Below, piece by piece: positions 47,645-56,339 of a DNA stretch of 64,000 bases; position 1 is the first letter of the stretch, and each line of letters opens with the position of its first letter. Source of the DNA: Desulfobacterium sp. (GTDB lineage Bacteria; Desulfobacterota; Desulfobacteria; Desulfobacterales; Desulfobacteraceae); assembly GCA_030145245.1 (NCBI GenBank), contig JAQYWC010000052.1, positions 158,489-222,488 on the forward strand, written 5' to 3'. The translations under genes were made by a program, and so were the position numbers. Below the pieces are notes generated by a model. The model did no database searches. It saw nothing but the letters and a program-made list of their open reading frames with translations, and had not been told where the DNA came from.

Positions 47645-47833
47645 TTATTTCTGGGTCTTTTTTAATGCCGATGGCAATTTTTCAATCACCTCCGCTGCCT
47701 GCTTGCCGGTAACATGCTGATACACTTTCAACGTGGTGTTCGGGCGGCTGTGCCCTATGATCCTGAGGACTGTTCCGATATCCCCGCCAGGCCTTGTTGA
47801 TTTTTTTGATCGGGCGGTCCCGCTAATGGACAA
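47645..47833 (-). pseudogene. Tyrosine recombinase (integrase) remnant, C-terminal part
   Basis: The last ~50 residues, GGDIGTVLRIIGHSRPNTTLKVYQHVTGKQAAEVIEKLPSAL, match the C-terminal catalytic helices of phage-type integrases: GHS corresponds to the conserved His region and the Tyr in TLKVYQHV is the nucleophile position. No earlier catalytic Arg is in frame. Farther upstream in another frame (to about 47900) VKTVFDIRAH can be read as more of the protein, so a frameshift and truncation are likely. It sits between tRNA-Pro and a lower-GC insert and reads toward the tRNA. Confidence 0.75.
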
Positions 47834-47943
47834 TGGGCCCGGATATCAAAAACTGTCTTGACATTGGGGTCCACTATAAGGTTCAAAGGGTAGTTTATCT
47901 CCAATAAACTTTGATTCGTAAGTTCCTATATCAAAATGATTCA

Positions 47944-49605
47944 CTACTCTTCATTTAGATTTCCATTACTGTCGGTCTTGATCAGATAAATATCACTGCC
48001 ACCTTTGTTTGATGTTGTTATTCCGACAATGATATACCCTCCATCCAAAGTCTGCCGTACGGAGGAGCCAGAATCATTTGTACCTATACCACCAATAGTT
48101 TTGGACCAAGTTTCATTACCGCTGTTGTCAGTCTTGACTAAATAAACATCACTACCATATAGGAGTGTGGTACCGTAGGGGTATGCCGATCCAGTAATGA
48201 TATATCCGCCATCTGTGGTCTGCTGCATTGAGTAGCCATAATTACAATTGCTTCGCGTATCACCAAAAGTTTTAGACCAGATTTCATTACCGTTACTGTC
48301 GGTTTTAATCAGATAAATATCAGCTCTCCCATTCTCGTATTTACAGGTGTATCCAGCAATGATATATCCGCCATCCACTGTCTGCTGCATGGAATAGGCA
48401 GACTCAGCGGAATTAATACCTCCAAAAGTTTTAGACCAGATTTCATTACCATTACTATCGGTTTTGATTAAATAAATATCGGGGGTCCCTGATACTAACG
48501 TCGTACCTCCTGCAATAACATACCCCCCGTCTGTGGTCTGCTGGACGGAAACGGTATATTCTATCTCCGTACCTCCAAGATTCTTAGACCATATTTCATT
48601 ACCGTTACTGTCGGTTTCAATCAGACAAACATCAGTTACCTGAATAAAGTCATTAGTATAGTATTTTCCAGTAATGAGATATCCGCCATCCGAGGTATGT
48701 TGAATGGAAAGTAATCTAAAAACGCCAAAATCCTTAGACCAGATTTCGTTACCGGTACTGTCGGTTTTAATCAGATTAAAGTCTCCCCCACCAGCAATAA
48801 TATATCCTCCATCGTCCGTCTGCAGAACGGAACGGCCAGAACCGCATCTCCCGTTATCAAAAATTTTGGACCAGATTTCATTACCGCTGTTGTCAGTCTT
48901 GATTAAATAAACATCTGAGTCCGAGTTATCTCTTCTTATTGTTCCTAAAATGATGTATCCCCCATCCAAAGTCTGCTGTACAGAGGATCCAGATTCGTAA
49001 TCCGTTCCGCCAAAAGTCTTAGCGAAAGAAAGCTTTTGTGCCTCAATGTCAATTAACTCCATTGCCGTTGTGATCGTAGCATCATCATCTGTCACATTTG
49101 TAATAAACCCTGCAAAAGTATCAGGATCAGTACATACGGCAACCATATCAGCACAATAATTAGATACTTCAACGGTATTGTTAAACCGATTTTGTGCAGC
49201 ACCTGCGCTGTCAGGGCTTTGAAGTGCGTTAATTAGGCTGGTAACAATGACACCTTTTGATAGGCCACTGTTGAGAGCACTCACCCAAAAATCAACACCT
49301 GTTTTATCCTCTGTATAGGTCTTACCAAGTGTGTTTAGGTAGATGTGCTCAATGAAAGCCTGGTTAGAGTCTAAAGCAGTTCCGAAATAACTTTTTACAG
49401 CTTTACAATCCAACATGGAGCTGGCGGCCTGCTCCATATCGGTTGCGTTCATCCAGAAAATATTACCATTCCCTTCTGAAGACCTTCCGAGTAAAGAAAC
49501 GTAAAGCTGAGAAACTTCAGTTTGAGTTAAAGCTGCCCAGGCATAGATAGGTGACAGAGTAAAAGAAAATGTCAAAAGAATAAGGATTGTTTTTTTCATT
49601 GTCAT
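47944..49605 (-). CDS. Secreted DUF4214 protein with seven-repeat beta-propeller
   Basis: 553 residues with a signal peptide (cleavage near AWA-ALT). Residues ~27-180 form a DUF4214 domain (LYVSLLGRSSEGNGNIFW; IEHIYLNTLGKTYTEDKTGVDFWVSALNSG). The rest is seven repeats of about 45-55 residues with the pattern DGGYIIxG...DxYLIKTDSNGNEIWSKTFGG. LSFAKTFGGTD before the first repeat can supply the strand missing from the last one, which ends NGNLNEE, as in a velcro-closed seven-blade propeller. Base composition is more AT-rich than the neighbours and the repeats are near-identical at DNA level, suggesting recent expansion and transfer. Function unknown. Confidence 0.75.
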   Translation of the reverse strand: MTMKKTILILLTFSFTLSPIYAWAALTQTEVSQLYVSLLGRSSEGNGNIFWMNATDMEQAASSMLDCKAVKSYFGTALDSNQAFIEHIYLNTLGKTYTEDKTGVDFWVSALNSGLSKGVIVTSLINALQSPDSAGAAQNRFNNTVEVSNYCADMVAVCTDPDTFAGFITNVTDDDATITTAMELIDIEAQKLSFAKTFGGTDYESGSSVQQTLDGGYIILGTIRRDNSDSDVYLIKTDNSGNEIWSKIFDNGRCGSGRSVLQTDDGGYIIAGGGDFNLIKTDSTGNEIWSKDFGVFRLLSIQHTSDGGYLITGKYYTNDFIQVTDVCLIETDSNGNEIWSKNLGGTEIEYTVSVQQTTDGGYVIAGGTTLVSGTPDIYLIKTDSNGNEIWSKTFGGINSAESAYSMQQTVDGGYIIAGYTCKYENGRADIYLIKTDSNGNEIWSKTFGDTRSNCNYGYSMQQTTDGGYIITGSAYPYGTTLLYGSDVYLVKTDNSGNETWSKTIGGIGTNDSGSSVRQTLDGGYIIVGITTSNKGGSDIYLIKTDSNGNLNEE

Positions 49606-49836
49606 TTGTTTCCTGGTAGATTAATTGTTAATTGACCATAGCTGTAGATATCAAAAAAAAAATAGGAAAACAACATGGATTTGATAGGAGGAAACTCACA
49701 TCAAATGAACTAAATCAGGGGTTCTTTTTCGATGCAGTATAGGTGGGTTTTGAAAATTGTAGTCGTTTTTATTAAATTTGTCTGTTGCTGTAACTGTATG
49801 ATTTTGTAGCTTATACAAGTAGGAGTCCCAATAGGG

Positions 49837-49869
49837 GGCCCAGGAGTCAAGTTGACTCCTGGGCCTTTT
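49837..49869. terminator. Strong hairpin at the right edge of the tRNA-Pro insert
   Basis: GGCCCAGGAGT (49837-49847) pairs with ACTCCTGGGCC (49855-49865) around CAAGTTG, followed by TTTTCTAG on the plus strand. It can stop the lysA-like transcript arriving from the right, but its T run faces the other way. It resembles the tRNA-Pro terminator at 47571-47606. Confidence 0.7.
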
Positions 49870-49902
49870 CTAGTGTCGGTTTAACTGATGCCTGGTAGGG
49901 TT

Positions 49903-51327
49903 TCAGTAGATATCGTTGCCGACCATGTCCTCATAGGTATCTTCCCGCCTGATTTTGTTGATTTTGCCTTTTTTGTCCACCAGGAGTACGGCGGTTCTTG
50001 GACGGTTGTTGTAGACGGTCTGGCTCTCTATGGTGTAGGCGCCTGCATCCAGGAATACCATGGTGTCACCGATTTTGGTGTTTGAGGGGATCAGAAAGAA
50101 CTCTTTGTCAACCCCCTGGTGGAAGTAGTCTCCCCCGTCGCAGAGGGGGCCGGCAAGCTTGATCCACTGGTCATGGTTCTGGTTTGCCCGGGTGGCGTTC
50201 ATGAAGTTGAAGTACCAGTTCCAGTAAAGCTGGTCGCAGAAGACGCTGTAACCCGCATCCACAAATTTCCAGTGGACGATCTCCTCGGGTTCCCGGTTTT
50301 CATTGAAGTTGGTCTTGGTTTTTTCACAGGCGATGTCGGTGAGTACAACGGCGGCACTGGCTGTTACCTTGCGTCCCGGTTCGATGCAGATCTGGATATC
50401 ACGTCTCCAGCGATGGACCTCGCTGACAATGGCTTCGGCAAAATCGTCACACCCGATGCCAGGATACATGTTGTCGGTGAGGGGGTCTCCGTCGCCGTAT
50501 TTGTAGGGGGCAGGGATCCCGCCACCCACGTTGATGAGCTCGAACCGGATACCAAGGCGTTTTTCCAGGCGCATGGACTCGTTTACCACGATTCGGGTGG
50601 CAAGCCTGAACGGCTTTGATTCCGGAACCTGATCCCCGACATGCATGTGCAGTCCCCGGACATGGACATGGGACATCTGTTGGATCCTTCGGACCATCTC
50701 CTCGGCCTCATGAAGATCGATGCCGGATTTGGCGTGGAAGGCGGTCACAAGACCTGGATGGGTTGCCGAGGGGACACTGGGTTCCACCCGGACGCATACA
50801 TTGGCAACCTTTTTAAGGCGGCTTGAGATCTCGTTGATGAGCTCAAGCTCGTGGAAACTGTCGACGTTGATGAGGTATAGATCGTTGGCAATGGCAAGCT
50901 CCAGGTCCTCTGCTGTCTTGACCACGCCGTTGAACACGATCTGGTCGCCTGTAAAACCGATCTCAAGTGCCTTGCGCACCTCATACCGGGAATTGGTCTC
51001 CACGGAGCAGCCTGTGTCCTTAATGACGTCCAGGATCTTCATCACCGAGCACGCCTTGGAGGCAAAGAAGCAGCGGGTGTCATTGTGGCGGGCATCAAAG
51101 GCGGATCTGATCTCTTCATAATTACGTATGATCTCTTTTTCCGAATAGAGATAGACCGGCGTGGGATAGAGCTGGTGGATCTCGGCAAGGTCTGCACCGT
51201 CAAAGACGAGATGTCCCTTGTCATTGACGGTGAACCGCCTGTCCGTGTCGATGATGCTCTCTCGCATGGCATTGTACTCTGCTGCCAGCTGTTCCCTTGA
51301 TCCCTTTTCCTCTGTTGCTCCACCCAT
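49903..51327 (-). CDS. Diaminopimelate decarboxylase-like PLP enzyme (fold type III)
   Basis: 474 residues. The PLP lysine is in [11 protein letters not shown] (equivalent to YAxKAN), the phosphate-binding loop is [10 protein letters not shown], and the substrate-side cysteine is in [12 protein letters not shown]. An N-terminal ~50-residue extension precedes the core. True LysA enzymes have GPxCESGD and eukaryotic-type ornithine decarboxylases CDG-x-D, so CDGGD is intermediate. Diaminopimelate, carboxynorspermidine and other polyamine substrates are possible; I would not assign lysA without an alignment. ATG 51327 is preceded by AAAGGAG. No dap genes are adjacent. Confidence 0.75.
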   Translation of the reverse strand: MGGATEEKGSREQLAAEYNAMRESIIDTDRRFTVNDKGHLVFDGADLAEIHQLYPTPVYLYSEKEIIRNYEEIRSAFDARHNDTRCFFASKACSVMKILDVIKDTGCSVETNSRYEVRKALEIGFTGDQIVFNGVVKTAEDLELAIANDLYLINVDSFHELELINEISSRLKKVANVCVRVEPSVPSATHPGLVTAFHAKSGIDLHEAEEMVRRIQQMSHVHVRGLHMHVGDQVPESKPFRLATRIVVNESMRLEKRLGIRFELINVGGGIPAPYKYGDGDPLTDNMYPGIGCDDFAEAIVSEVHRWRRDIQICIEPGRKVTASAAVVLTDIACEKTKTNFNENREPEEIVHWKFVDAGYSVFCDQLYWNWYFNFMNATRANQNHDQWIKLAGPLCDGGDYFHQGVDKEFFLIPSNTKIGDTMVFLDAGAYTIESQTVYNNRPRTAVLLVDKKGKINKIRREDTYEDMVGNDIY

Positions 51328-51570
51328 GGTAAAACTCCTTTATGTACAATTGTTATCTCCATTGCCTGGGGTGTATTGCATTACCCTTTTTTTTATCGGT
51401 CGGCAAGTTTGATTTTTTTTGAAAAACACCTGGCATGAAGCAGGATTCCCATTGACCCCTTGAATTTTTTATAATTTTGCTGTTGCCTATTTTTCATTTT
51501 CCTGTCTTATTAATTCTTTTTCTTCGAAAGAAGGTTTTATGGAAGTATATTTTGGGGATTTGGGTTGCCG

Positions 51571-52686
51571 ATGTTGAAAATGGTCAAGTGTTCTATTGTT
51601 TTTGTTATTTTTTTGATTCTTGGTTGCCAGTCCCTGCTGCTGCTCTTGCCGGACAGTAATTGGGAACTCTTCCTCACCCTGGCGGCCATTTGTTTCACCC
51701 TGGTTCTGGCCGGGTTGCTCTATCTCTGTTCCGGTTGCCAGGAGCGGGAGTTCCAGGAGCAAAGCAAGGTTTCCCGGGAGGTCCTGGAAGAAAAGGAAAT
51801 CCCATGGTCGGTGTTCAGGAAAGTGGTTGAAAACATGCCCATCATGTTTGATGCCGTGGATGAAAACGGTGTGGTTCTTTTCTGGAACAAGGAGTGCGAA
51901 AGGATCACCGGCTACACCAGTGAGGAGATTGTTGGCAACCCCAATGCCCTGGAACTCTTCTATCCTGATCCGGTCCAGCGTGCCAAAAATGTTGAAGAGT
52001 TCCTTGAGTTCAACGGCAGTTACCGTGACTGGGAAGTTGACCTTTTGTGCAAAAACGGTGAGACACGTACTCTTTCCTGGTCAAACACCAGTTCCGCCGC
52101 CCCCATCCCGGGCTGGTACACCTGGGGCATTGGAACAGATGTCACCCAACGCAAAAAGGCAGAACAGCGGCTGACAGAGCTTGCAACCCGTGACGAATTG
52201 ACAGGGCTGTTCAACCGCCGGAAAATCATGGAGATCCTGGGGATGGAGATCGACCGTGCCGCACGCTACAACGATCCCCTGACCCTGTGCCTGGTGGACA
52301 TCGACCATTTCAAGCAGGTGAATGACGTGCATGGCCACAATGCCGGGGATATTGTTTTGGAGCGTATGGCTGATGCCATCAGACAGGGGATCCGAAAAAC
52401 AGACAGTGTGGGGCGTTACGGAGGAGAGGAGTTCTGCATCGTTCTTCCCCATACCGCGATTTCCGAATCCCGGTTGATCCTGGAGCGCATTCGCCAAGCC
52501 ATATCATCCATGACCTTTTTGCTGGATTCCGGTACTGAGATATCCCTAACCATAAGCCTTGGCCAGGCCCAGTACAATCCTGCCATAAGAGAAACCCGTC
52601 AGCTGATCAATAGTGCAGATACCGCCCTTTACCGGGCAAAGCAGGCCGGAAGAAACAGGCTCTGCACCCTGGATCAGGATCTATAG
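51571..52686 (+). CDS. PAS-GGDEF diguanylate cyclase, membrane-bound
   Basis: Synthesises c-di-GMP. 371 residues from ATG 51571 (TTG 51565 is an alternative). Two membrane helices occupy about residues 8-52 with a very short loop, so no periplasmic sensor. A PAS domain (about 80-195; FDAVDENGVVLFWNKECERITGYTSEEIVG) is followed by GGDEF with GRYGGEEF as the active site. RKTD five residues before it fits the inhibitory I-site RxxD, so product feedback is expected. It is a single gene. Confidence 0.92.
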   Translation: MLKMVKCSIVFVIFLILGCQSLLLLLPDSNWELFLTLAAICFTLVLAGLLYLCSGCQEREFQEQSKVSREVLEEKEIPWSVFRKVVENMPIMFDAVDENGVVLFWNKECERITGYTSEEIVGNPNALELFYPDPVQRAKNVEEFLEFNGSYRDWEVDLLCKNGETRTLSWSNTSSAAPIPGWYTWGIGTDVTQRKKAEQRLTELATRDELTGLFNRRKIMEILGMEIDRAARYNDPLTLCLVDIDHFKQVNDVHGHNAGDIVLERMADAIRQGIRKTDSVGRYGGEEFCIVLPHTAISESRLILERIRQAISSMTFLLDSGTEISLTISLGQAQYNPAIRETRQLINSADTALYRAKQAGRNRLCTLDQDL

Positions 52687-52916
52687 GCGCGCCAGGGTTG
52701 AGCGCCAAAAAAAAATAAGGCATTGCGGGAATTTTTTTAGTGAATAGCTATGGCCATCCTGTGCTTATTGCTTTATAGTTTGGTATGTGCAAAAATATTT
52801 ATATGATATATATTCTTTGTGTTATATGAAATTTGTTTCAAGTGTGCAGCTTGGGTTGCCGAAGTAAATTTTAGATCTGCCGAACCGGAACAAACGCAAT
52901 AAAAGGAGTTTTTCTC

Positions 52917-53099
52917 ATGGAAAACGATATCCATACATCACCCAAAGACGAATCTGTGACCTGCTGTTACATCGGCAGTGATGATCGGGACGGGGAAAGA
53001 CGAACTGTGAAAAGGGAAGGACATACGAAAATAAGCATCGTTGGCTGGATCTGCCGGCGTATTTTGAGTAGAAGGAAACTTAATTGCAGTGAAAAGTGA
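52917..53099 (+). CDS. Small hypothetical protein, 60 residues
   Basis: Begins MENDIHTSPKDESVTCCYIG and ends in a very basic tail (ICRRILSRRKLNCSEK). AAAAGGAG lies at good spacing before ATG 52917, the main reason for accepting it. The 230 bases upstream are AT-rich and gene-free. I recognise no family; two adjacent cysteines and no membrane segment are visible. It converges with the AraC gene. Confidence 0.4.
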   Translation: MENDIHTSPKDESVTCCYIGSDDRDGERRTVKREGHTKISIVGWICRRILSRRKLNCSEK

Positions 53100-53146
53100 A
53101 AAAGATGGCAAATTTAAAAAGGGGGCCGGTGGCAGGTTCCCCAAGG

Positions 53147-54145
53147 TTAGGTTTTTCTGAATTCGCCCGGGCTCAAGCCGAACCAGCGTTTGAAGGCCCG
53201 CTGGAAGGTGCTTGGATCGGAAAAACCGAGCAGATAAGAGATCTGGGTGGCGGTCAGTCCCTGGCCGAGGTAGTTTTGTGCAAGCTTTTTTCTTGTTCCG
53301 GTGATGAGATCCCTGAAGGTGACCCCCTCTTTTTTTAAATACCGGTGGAGGGTGCTCCTGTCCATGTCAAAGGCGTCCGACACCGATTCAATATCCACGG
53401 TTCCCCTGGGAAGGTGTTTCATGATGTGTTCGTTGACCCGTGCCTGGAACGATTCCTTACCCTTGAGCATCACCATTGATGCGTCTGCATGCTTTTTGAG
53501 AACCGCCTGAAGATACGGATCCCTTGTAACCGGTGGGCGTAACAGATCCTTTTTTCTTATTATGATCGATGTGTCCGGCTGTTCAAACCAAACCGGGCAG
53601 CGAAAAATTTTTGCATATTCTTCAGCATAGCCGGGATCCACATGGCGAAATCTCACCTCAACCGGATTTAAGGCATACCCGGTGATCCTGCGTCCGTATT
53701 CCAGGGCCAGGGAGATGTTATGCTCAGGGATCCACCGGTTTTCATGTTCGGGAGACAGGTTGGTGTAGGTTACAATGCAGAGGTCCTCTTTTTCAAAAAG
53801 TTCGGTTCGGTCGCTGTCACTGATCAGCTTTTCATACCGGATCCAGTGTTGCATCGCTTCAAGCATATTGGAGCTGTTCAGGGCAAGGTTCACCACAAAG
53901 TGCATGAGGTCTTTTCCGTATTTGTACCGCAGGTGAAGTCCGAGTGCCGGGTCTTTCGTCAGATCCACAGCAATCTGCCACAGTTTTAAGAACTGGGACA
54001 GTGTGATCCGCGCATCCGGATCATCCATTTTGTACCGGCTGATGCCTGTGGCGGTTTCAAGTTCGGCAACAGGCATCCCATGATCCCTGATCACATCAAA
54101 CAGGGCGATGATCGCAACAGCTGAAGTTGTTCCCATTGAATCCAT
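53147..54145 (-). CDS. AraC-family transcriptional regulator (arabinose-binding-like N-terminus)
   Basis: 332 residues. The N-terminal ~200 residues match the Arabinose_bd type seen in OruR/ArgR-like AraC proteins (LFDVIRDHGMPVAELETATGIS; ALGLHLRYKYGKDLMHFVVNLALNSSNMLEAMQHWIRY). The C-terminal ~95 residues hold two helix-turn-helix motifs (VSDAFDMDRSTLHRYLKKEGVTF and ATQISYLLGFSDPSTFQRAFKRWFGLSPGEFR). Transcribed away from the alkylsulfatase gene with a 174-base shared promoter region, so that gene is the likely target. Confidence 0.9.
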   Translation of the reverse strand: MDSMGTTSAVAIIALFDVIRDHGMPVAELETATGISRYKMDDPDARITLSQFLKLWQIAVDLTKDPALGLHLRYKYGKDLMHFVVNLALNSSNMLEAMQHWIRYEKLISDSDRTELFEKEDLCIVTYTNLSPEHENRWIPEHNISLALEYGRRITGYALNPVEVRFRHVDPGYAEEYAKIFRCPVWFEQPDTSIIIRKKDLLRPPVTRDPYLQAVLKKHADASMVMLKGKESFQARVNEHIMKHLPRGTVDIESVSDAFDMDRSTLHRYLKKEGVTFRDLITGTRKKLAQNYLGQGLTATQISYLLGFSDPSTFQRAFKRWFGLSPGEFRKT

Positions 54146-54319
54146 AAATCAAATCCGATAATTCCTGCCACAAAATGTAACAAAAGTGCCTCTTTTGATC
54201 ATATTTATTTTTTCCCATTACATATAGTATAACTTCAAACTTTTCAATCCACGATCGCGAAACCGGGTTGCAGTATGTAACTGTGGTTCACATATTAACT
54301 TCTAAGGGAGGTCACGACG

Positions 54320-56074
54320 GTGGTTAAAAAACTATTGTTCTGTTTCTGCATCACGCTTTTGCTGTTTGCATGCAAAAGTTCCGATCAACTTACCAAAAGG
54401 ACGACAAAAGGCGTAAATACCGCAGAAAAACTATCCCGGCATACCCTGGAATTTGAAAAGAAGATTTATCAGGTGACTGAAAACATCTATTCAGCCGTGG
54501 GGTTTGGCCTTGCCAACTCGATCATGATCGAGGGAGAGGACGGACTGATCATCGTCGATACCATGGAAACCAATGAGGAGGCGGCAAAGGTTCTTGCAGA
54601 ATTCCGGAAGATATCTGACAAGCCGGTCAAGGCGATCATCTATACCCACAACCATGTGGACCATGTCATGGGCGCAAAAATTCTGGCCGACGGTGGCAAC
54701 CCGGAAATCTATGCCCATGAAACAACGGATTATTATGTGCAGCGCATTGTGAACAAGATGCGCCCGATCATCGGCACACGAAGCATGAGAATGTTTGGCA
54801 ACTACCTGGATCAGAACGGGCTTGTCAATGCGGGCATCGGTCCTTTTCTTGGGGTTGGAGCGGAAACAACCGCCGGGTATCTTAAACCCACCAAAACCTT
54901 TTCCCATGAAATGGATGTCACCCTGGCCGGGGTTAAGCTCAAGCTGATTCACGCAGCCGGTGAAACAAACGACCAGATATATGTTTTTGTTGAGGAGCAG
55001 AACCTCTTGATGTGCGGGGACAATTACTATCGCACGTTTCCCAATCTATACACCATTCGCGGCACCCCTTTCAGAAGTCTGAAAAGCTGGTATAAAAGCA
55101 TCGATATCATCAGGGACCTCAGGCCGGAACACCTGGTGCCCAGCCACAGCCGGCCAGTTTCAGGCACCAACAAAATTTACAGCATATTAACCGATTACCG
55201 GGACGCCATCCAGTTTGTTCACGACCAGGGCATCCGGGGAATCAACCAGGGCATGACCCCGGACGAACTTGTCGAATATATCAAACTGCCGGAGCATCTG
55301 GCCAGTTCTCCCTATCTACAGGAATTTTACGGCAAGGTGAGCTGGTCTTTGAGGGCGCTTTTTGTCGGTAACCTTGGCTGGTTCAGCGGGGATTCCGCAG
55401 ATCTTCAGCCCCTGCCCAGGAATGAGCAGGACCGCTTGATGGCCGATCTTGCCGGGGGGGAGGAAAACCTTCTGGCCAAAGCTGAAAACTATGCTGAAAA
55501 AGGGGCGCACCAGACCGTGCTTCAGCTGACCGGGCACCTGTTGAGACTGGATTCGAAAAACAGTGCTGCCAAAAATCTTCGTATCAATGCCCTGATGGCC
55601 CTGGGCCAGAAAGAGGAAAATCCCAATGCACGCCACTACTACCTGACCGAAGCCATTGAGATCCGGGACGGGATACTGGCCTCTGAAAATGTGAAACCAT
55701 CGCCGGAGCTTCTGTCCCAGTTTCCTCTTGAGAGCTTTTTCACCTTGATTGCCGTCAGCCTGGATGCCGGGGCAAGTTCGGATATGGATAAACAGGTGGG
55801 AATCTGGTTCACCGACGTGGATCAGGCGTTTACCATCCATGTGCGCAGGGGGGTGGCAGAGATCCGAAACGGCTTACCAGACCCTGATGATGCCGATATC
55901 CTTGTCAGTGCCGAATCCGGAGCGTTCAAGGCCATGCTGGCGAAATTAAAAAGCCCTGTCACAACCCTTGCCGGATTTGATTATGAAAAGGGAAATGCCC
56001 TGTTGTTCGGCATGTTCCTGAAAATGTTCGAACCGCCTGGGCAAAAGCTTGCCTATCAGACGATCGAACATTAG
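54320..56074 (+). CDS. Alkylsulfatase-type metallo-beta-lactamase lipoprotein
   Basis: 584 residues from GTG 54320 with a full AGGGAGGT site. The N-terminus LLFCFCITLLLFAC-KSS is a lipoprotein signal with the Cys at residue 18. The MBL core has IIYTHNHVDHVMGAKIL (HxHxDH, here THNHVDH) and HAAGETNDQIYVFVEEQNLLMCGDNYYRTFPNLY, as in SdsA1/Pseudomonas alkylsulfatases, then a helical dimerisation domain and an SCP2-like C-terminus (VDQAFTIHVRRGVAEIRNGLPDPDDADI). Expected reaction: hydrolysis of long-chain alkyl sulfates to alcohol and sulfate. In a sulfate reducer this would release its electron acceptor. The AraC gene is divergent. Confidence 0.88.
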   Translation: MVKKLLFCFCITLLLFACKSSDQLTKRTTKGVNTAEKLSRHTLEFEKKIYQVTENIYSAVGFGLANSIMIEGEDGLIIVDTMETNEEAAKVLAEFRKISDKPVKAIIYTHNHVDHVMGAKILADGGNPEIYAHETTDYYVQRIVNKMRPIIGTRSMRMFGNYLDQNGLVNAGIGPFLGVGAETTAGYLKPTKTFSHEMDVTLAGVKLKLIHAAGETNDQIYVFVEEQNLLMCGDNYYRTFPNLYTIRGTPFRSLKSWYKSIDIIRDLRPEHLVPSHSRPVSGTNKIYSILTDYRDAIQFVHDQGIRGINQGMTPDELVEYIKLPEHLASSPYLQEFYGKVSWSLRALFVGNLGWFSGDSADLQPLPRNEQDRLMADLAGGEENLLAKAENYAEKGAHQTVLQLTGHLLRLDSKNSAAKNLRINALMALGQKEENPNARHYYLTEAIEIRDGILASENVKPSPELLSQFPLESFFTLIAVSLDAGASSDMDKQVGIWFTDVDQAFTIHVRRGVAEIRNGLPDPDDADILVSAESGAFKAMLAKLKSPVTTLAGFDYEKGNALLFGMFLKMFEPPGQKLAYQTIEH

Positions 56075-56094
56075 GGATAATGCCTTCCTTTCAT

Positions 56095-56128
56095 TCCCCC
56101 CGCCCGGGCGCCTGGCCGGGTGGGGGGA
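56095..56128. terminator. GC-rich hairpin after the alkylsulfatase gene
   Basis: CCCCCC (56096-56101) with GGGGGG (56122-56127) plus inner CCCGG/CCGGG form a long stem 20 bases after the stop codon. No T run follows, so termination may be rho-assisted. The rest of 56129-56339 shows no supported gene. Confidence 0.5.
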
Positions 56129-56339
56129 TGAAAGCATCGGATCATGGTTTTTCAGGCGTCAGCATCAGGCGGTGCGTTTGCCCTTTTTCGAATCTTAAAA
56201 AGGGGCGTCGCTGCGGTAGTCGGCCTCTTTCTTCCTGGAGATGGTGAAGGAAAGTCCCTTGTCCCAGGCGGATTCATCGCAGGCATGGGAGCATGGCCCC
56301 TGTTGCTTCTTGCTTTTTTTTTGCCTTAAACCGGAAGGG

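Noticed and set aside
48280..49010. Regularly spaced near-identical DNA blocks that could be taken for a CRISPR array
   Set aside because: They are in frame within one open reading frame, have a period of about 150-165 bases, and encode the propeller repeats.
56144..56329. 61-codon plus-strand frame after the alkylsulfatase terminator
   Set aside because: No ribosome site, low-complexity composition, and no resemblance to a known small protein; treated as intergenic.
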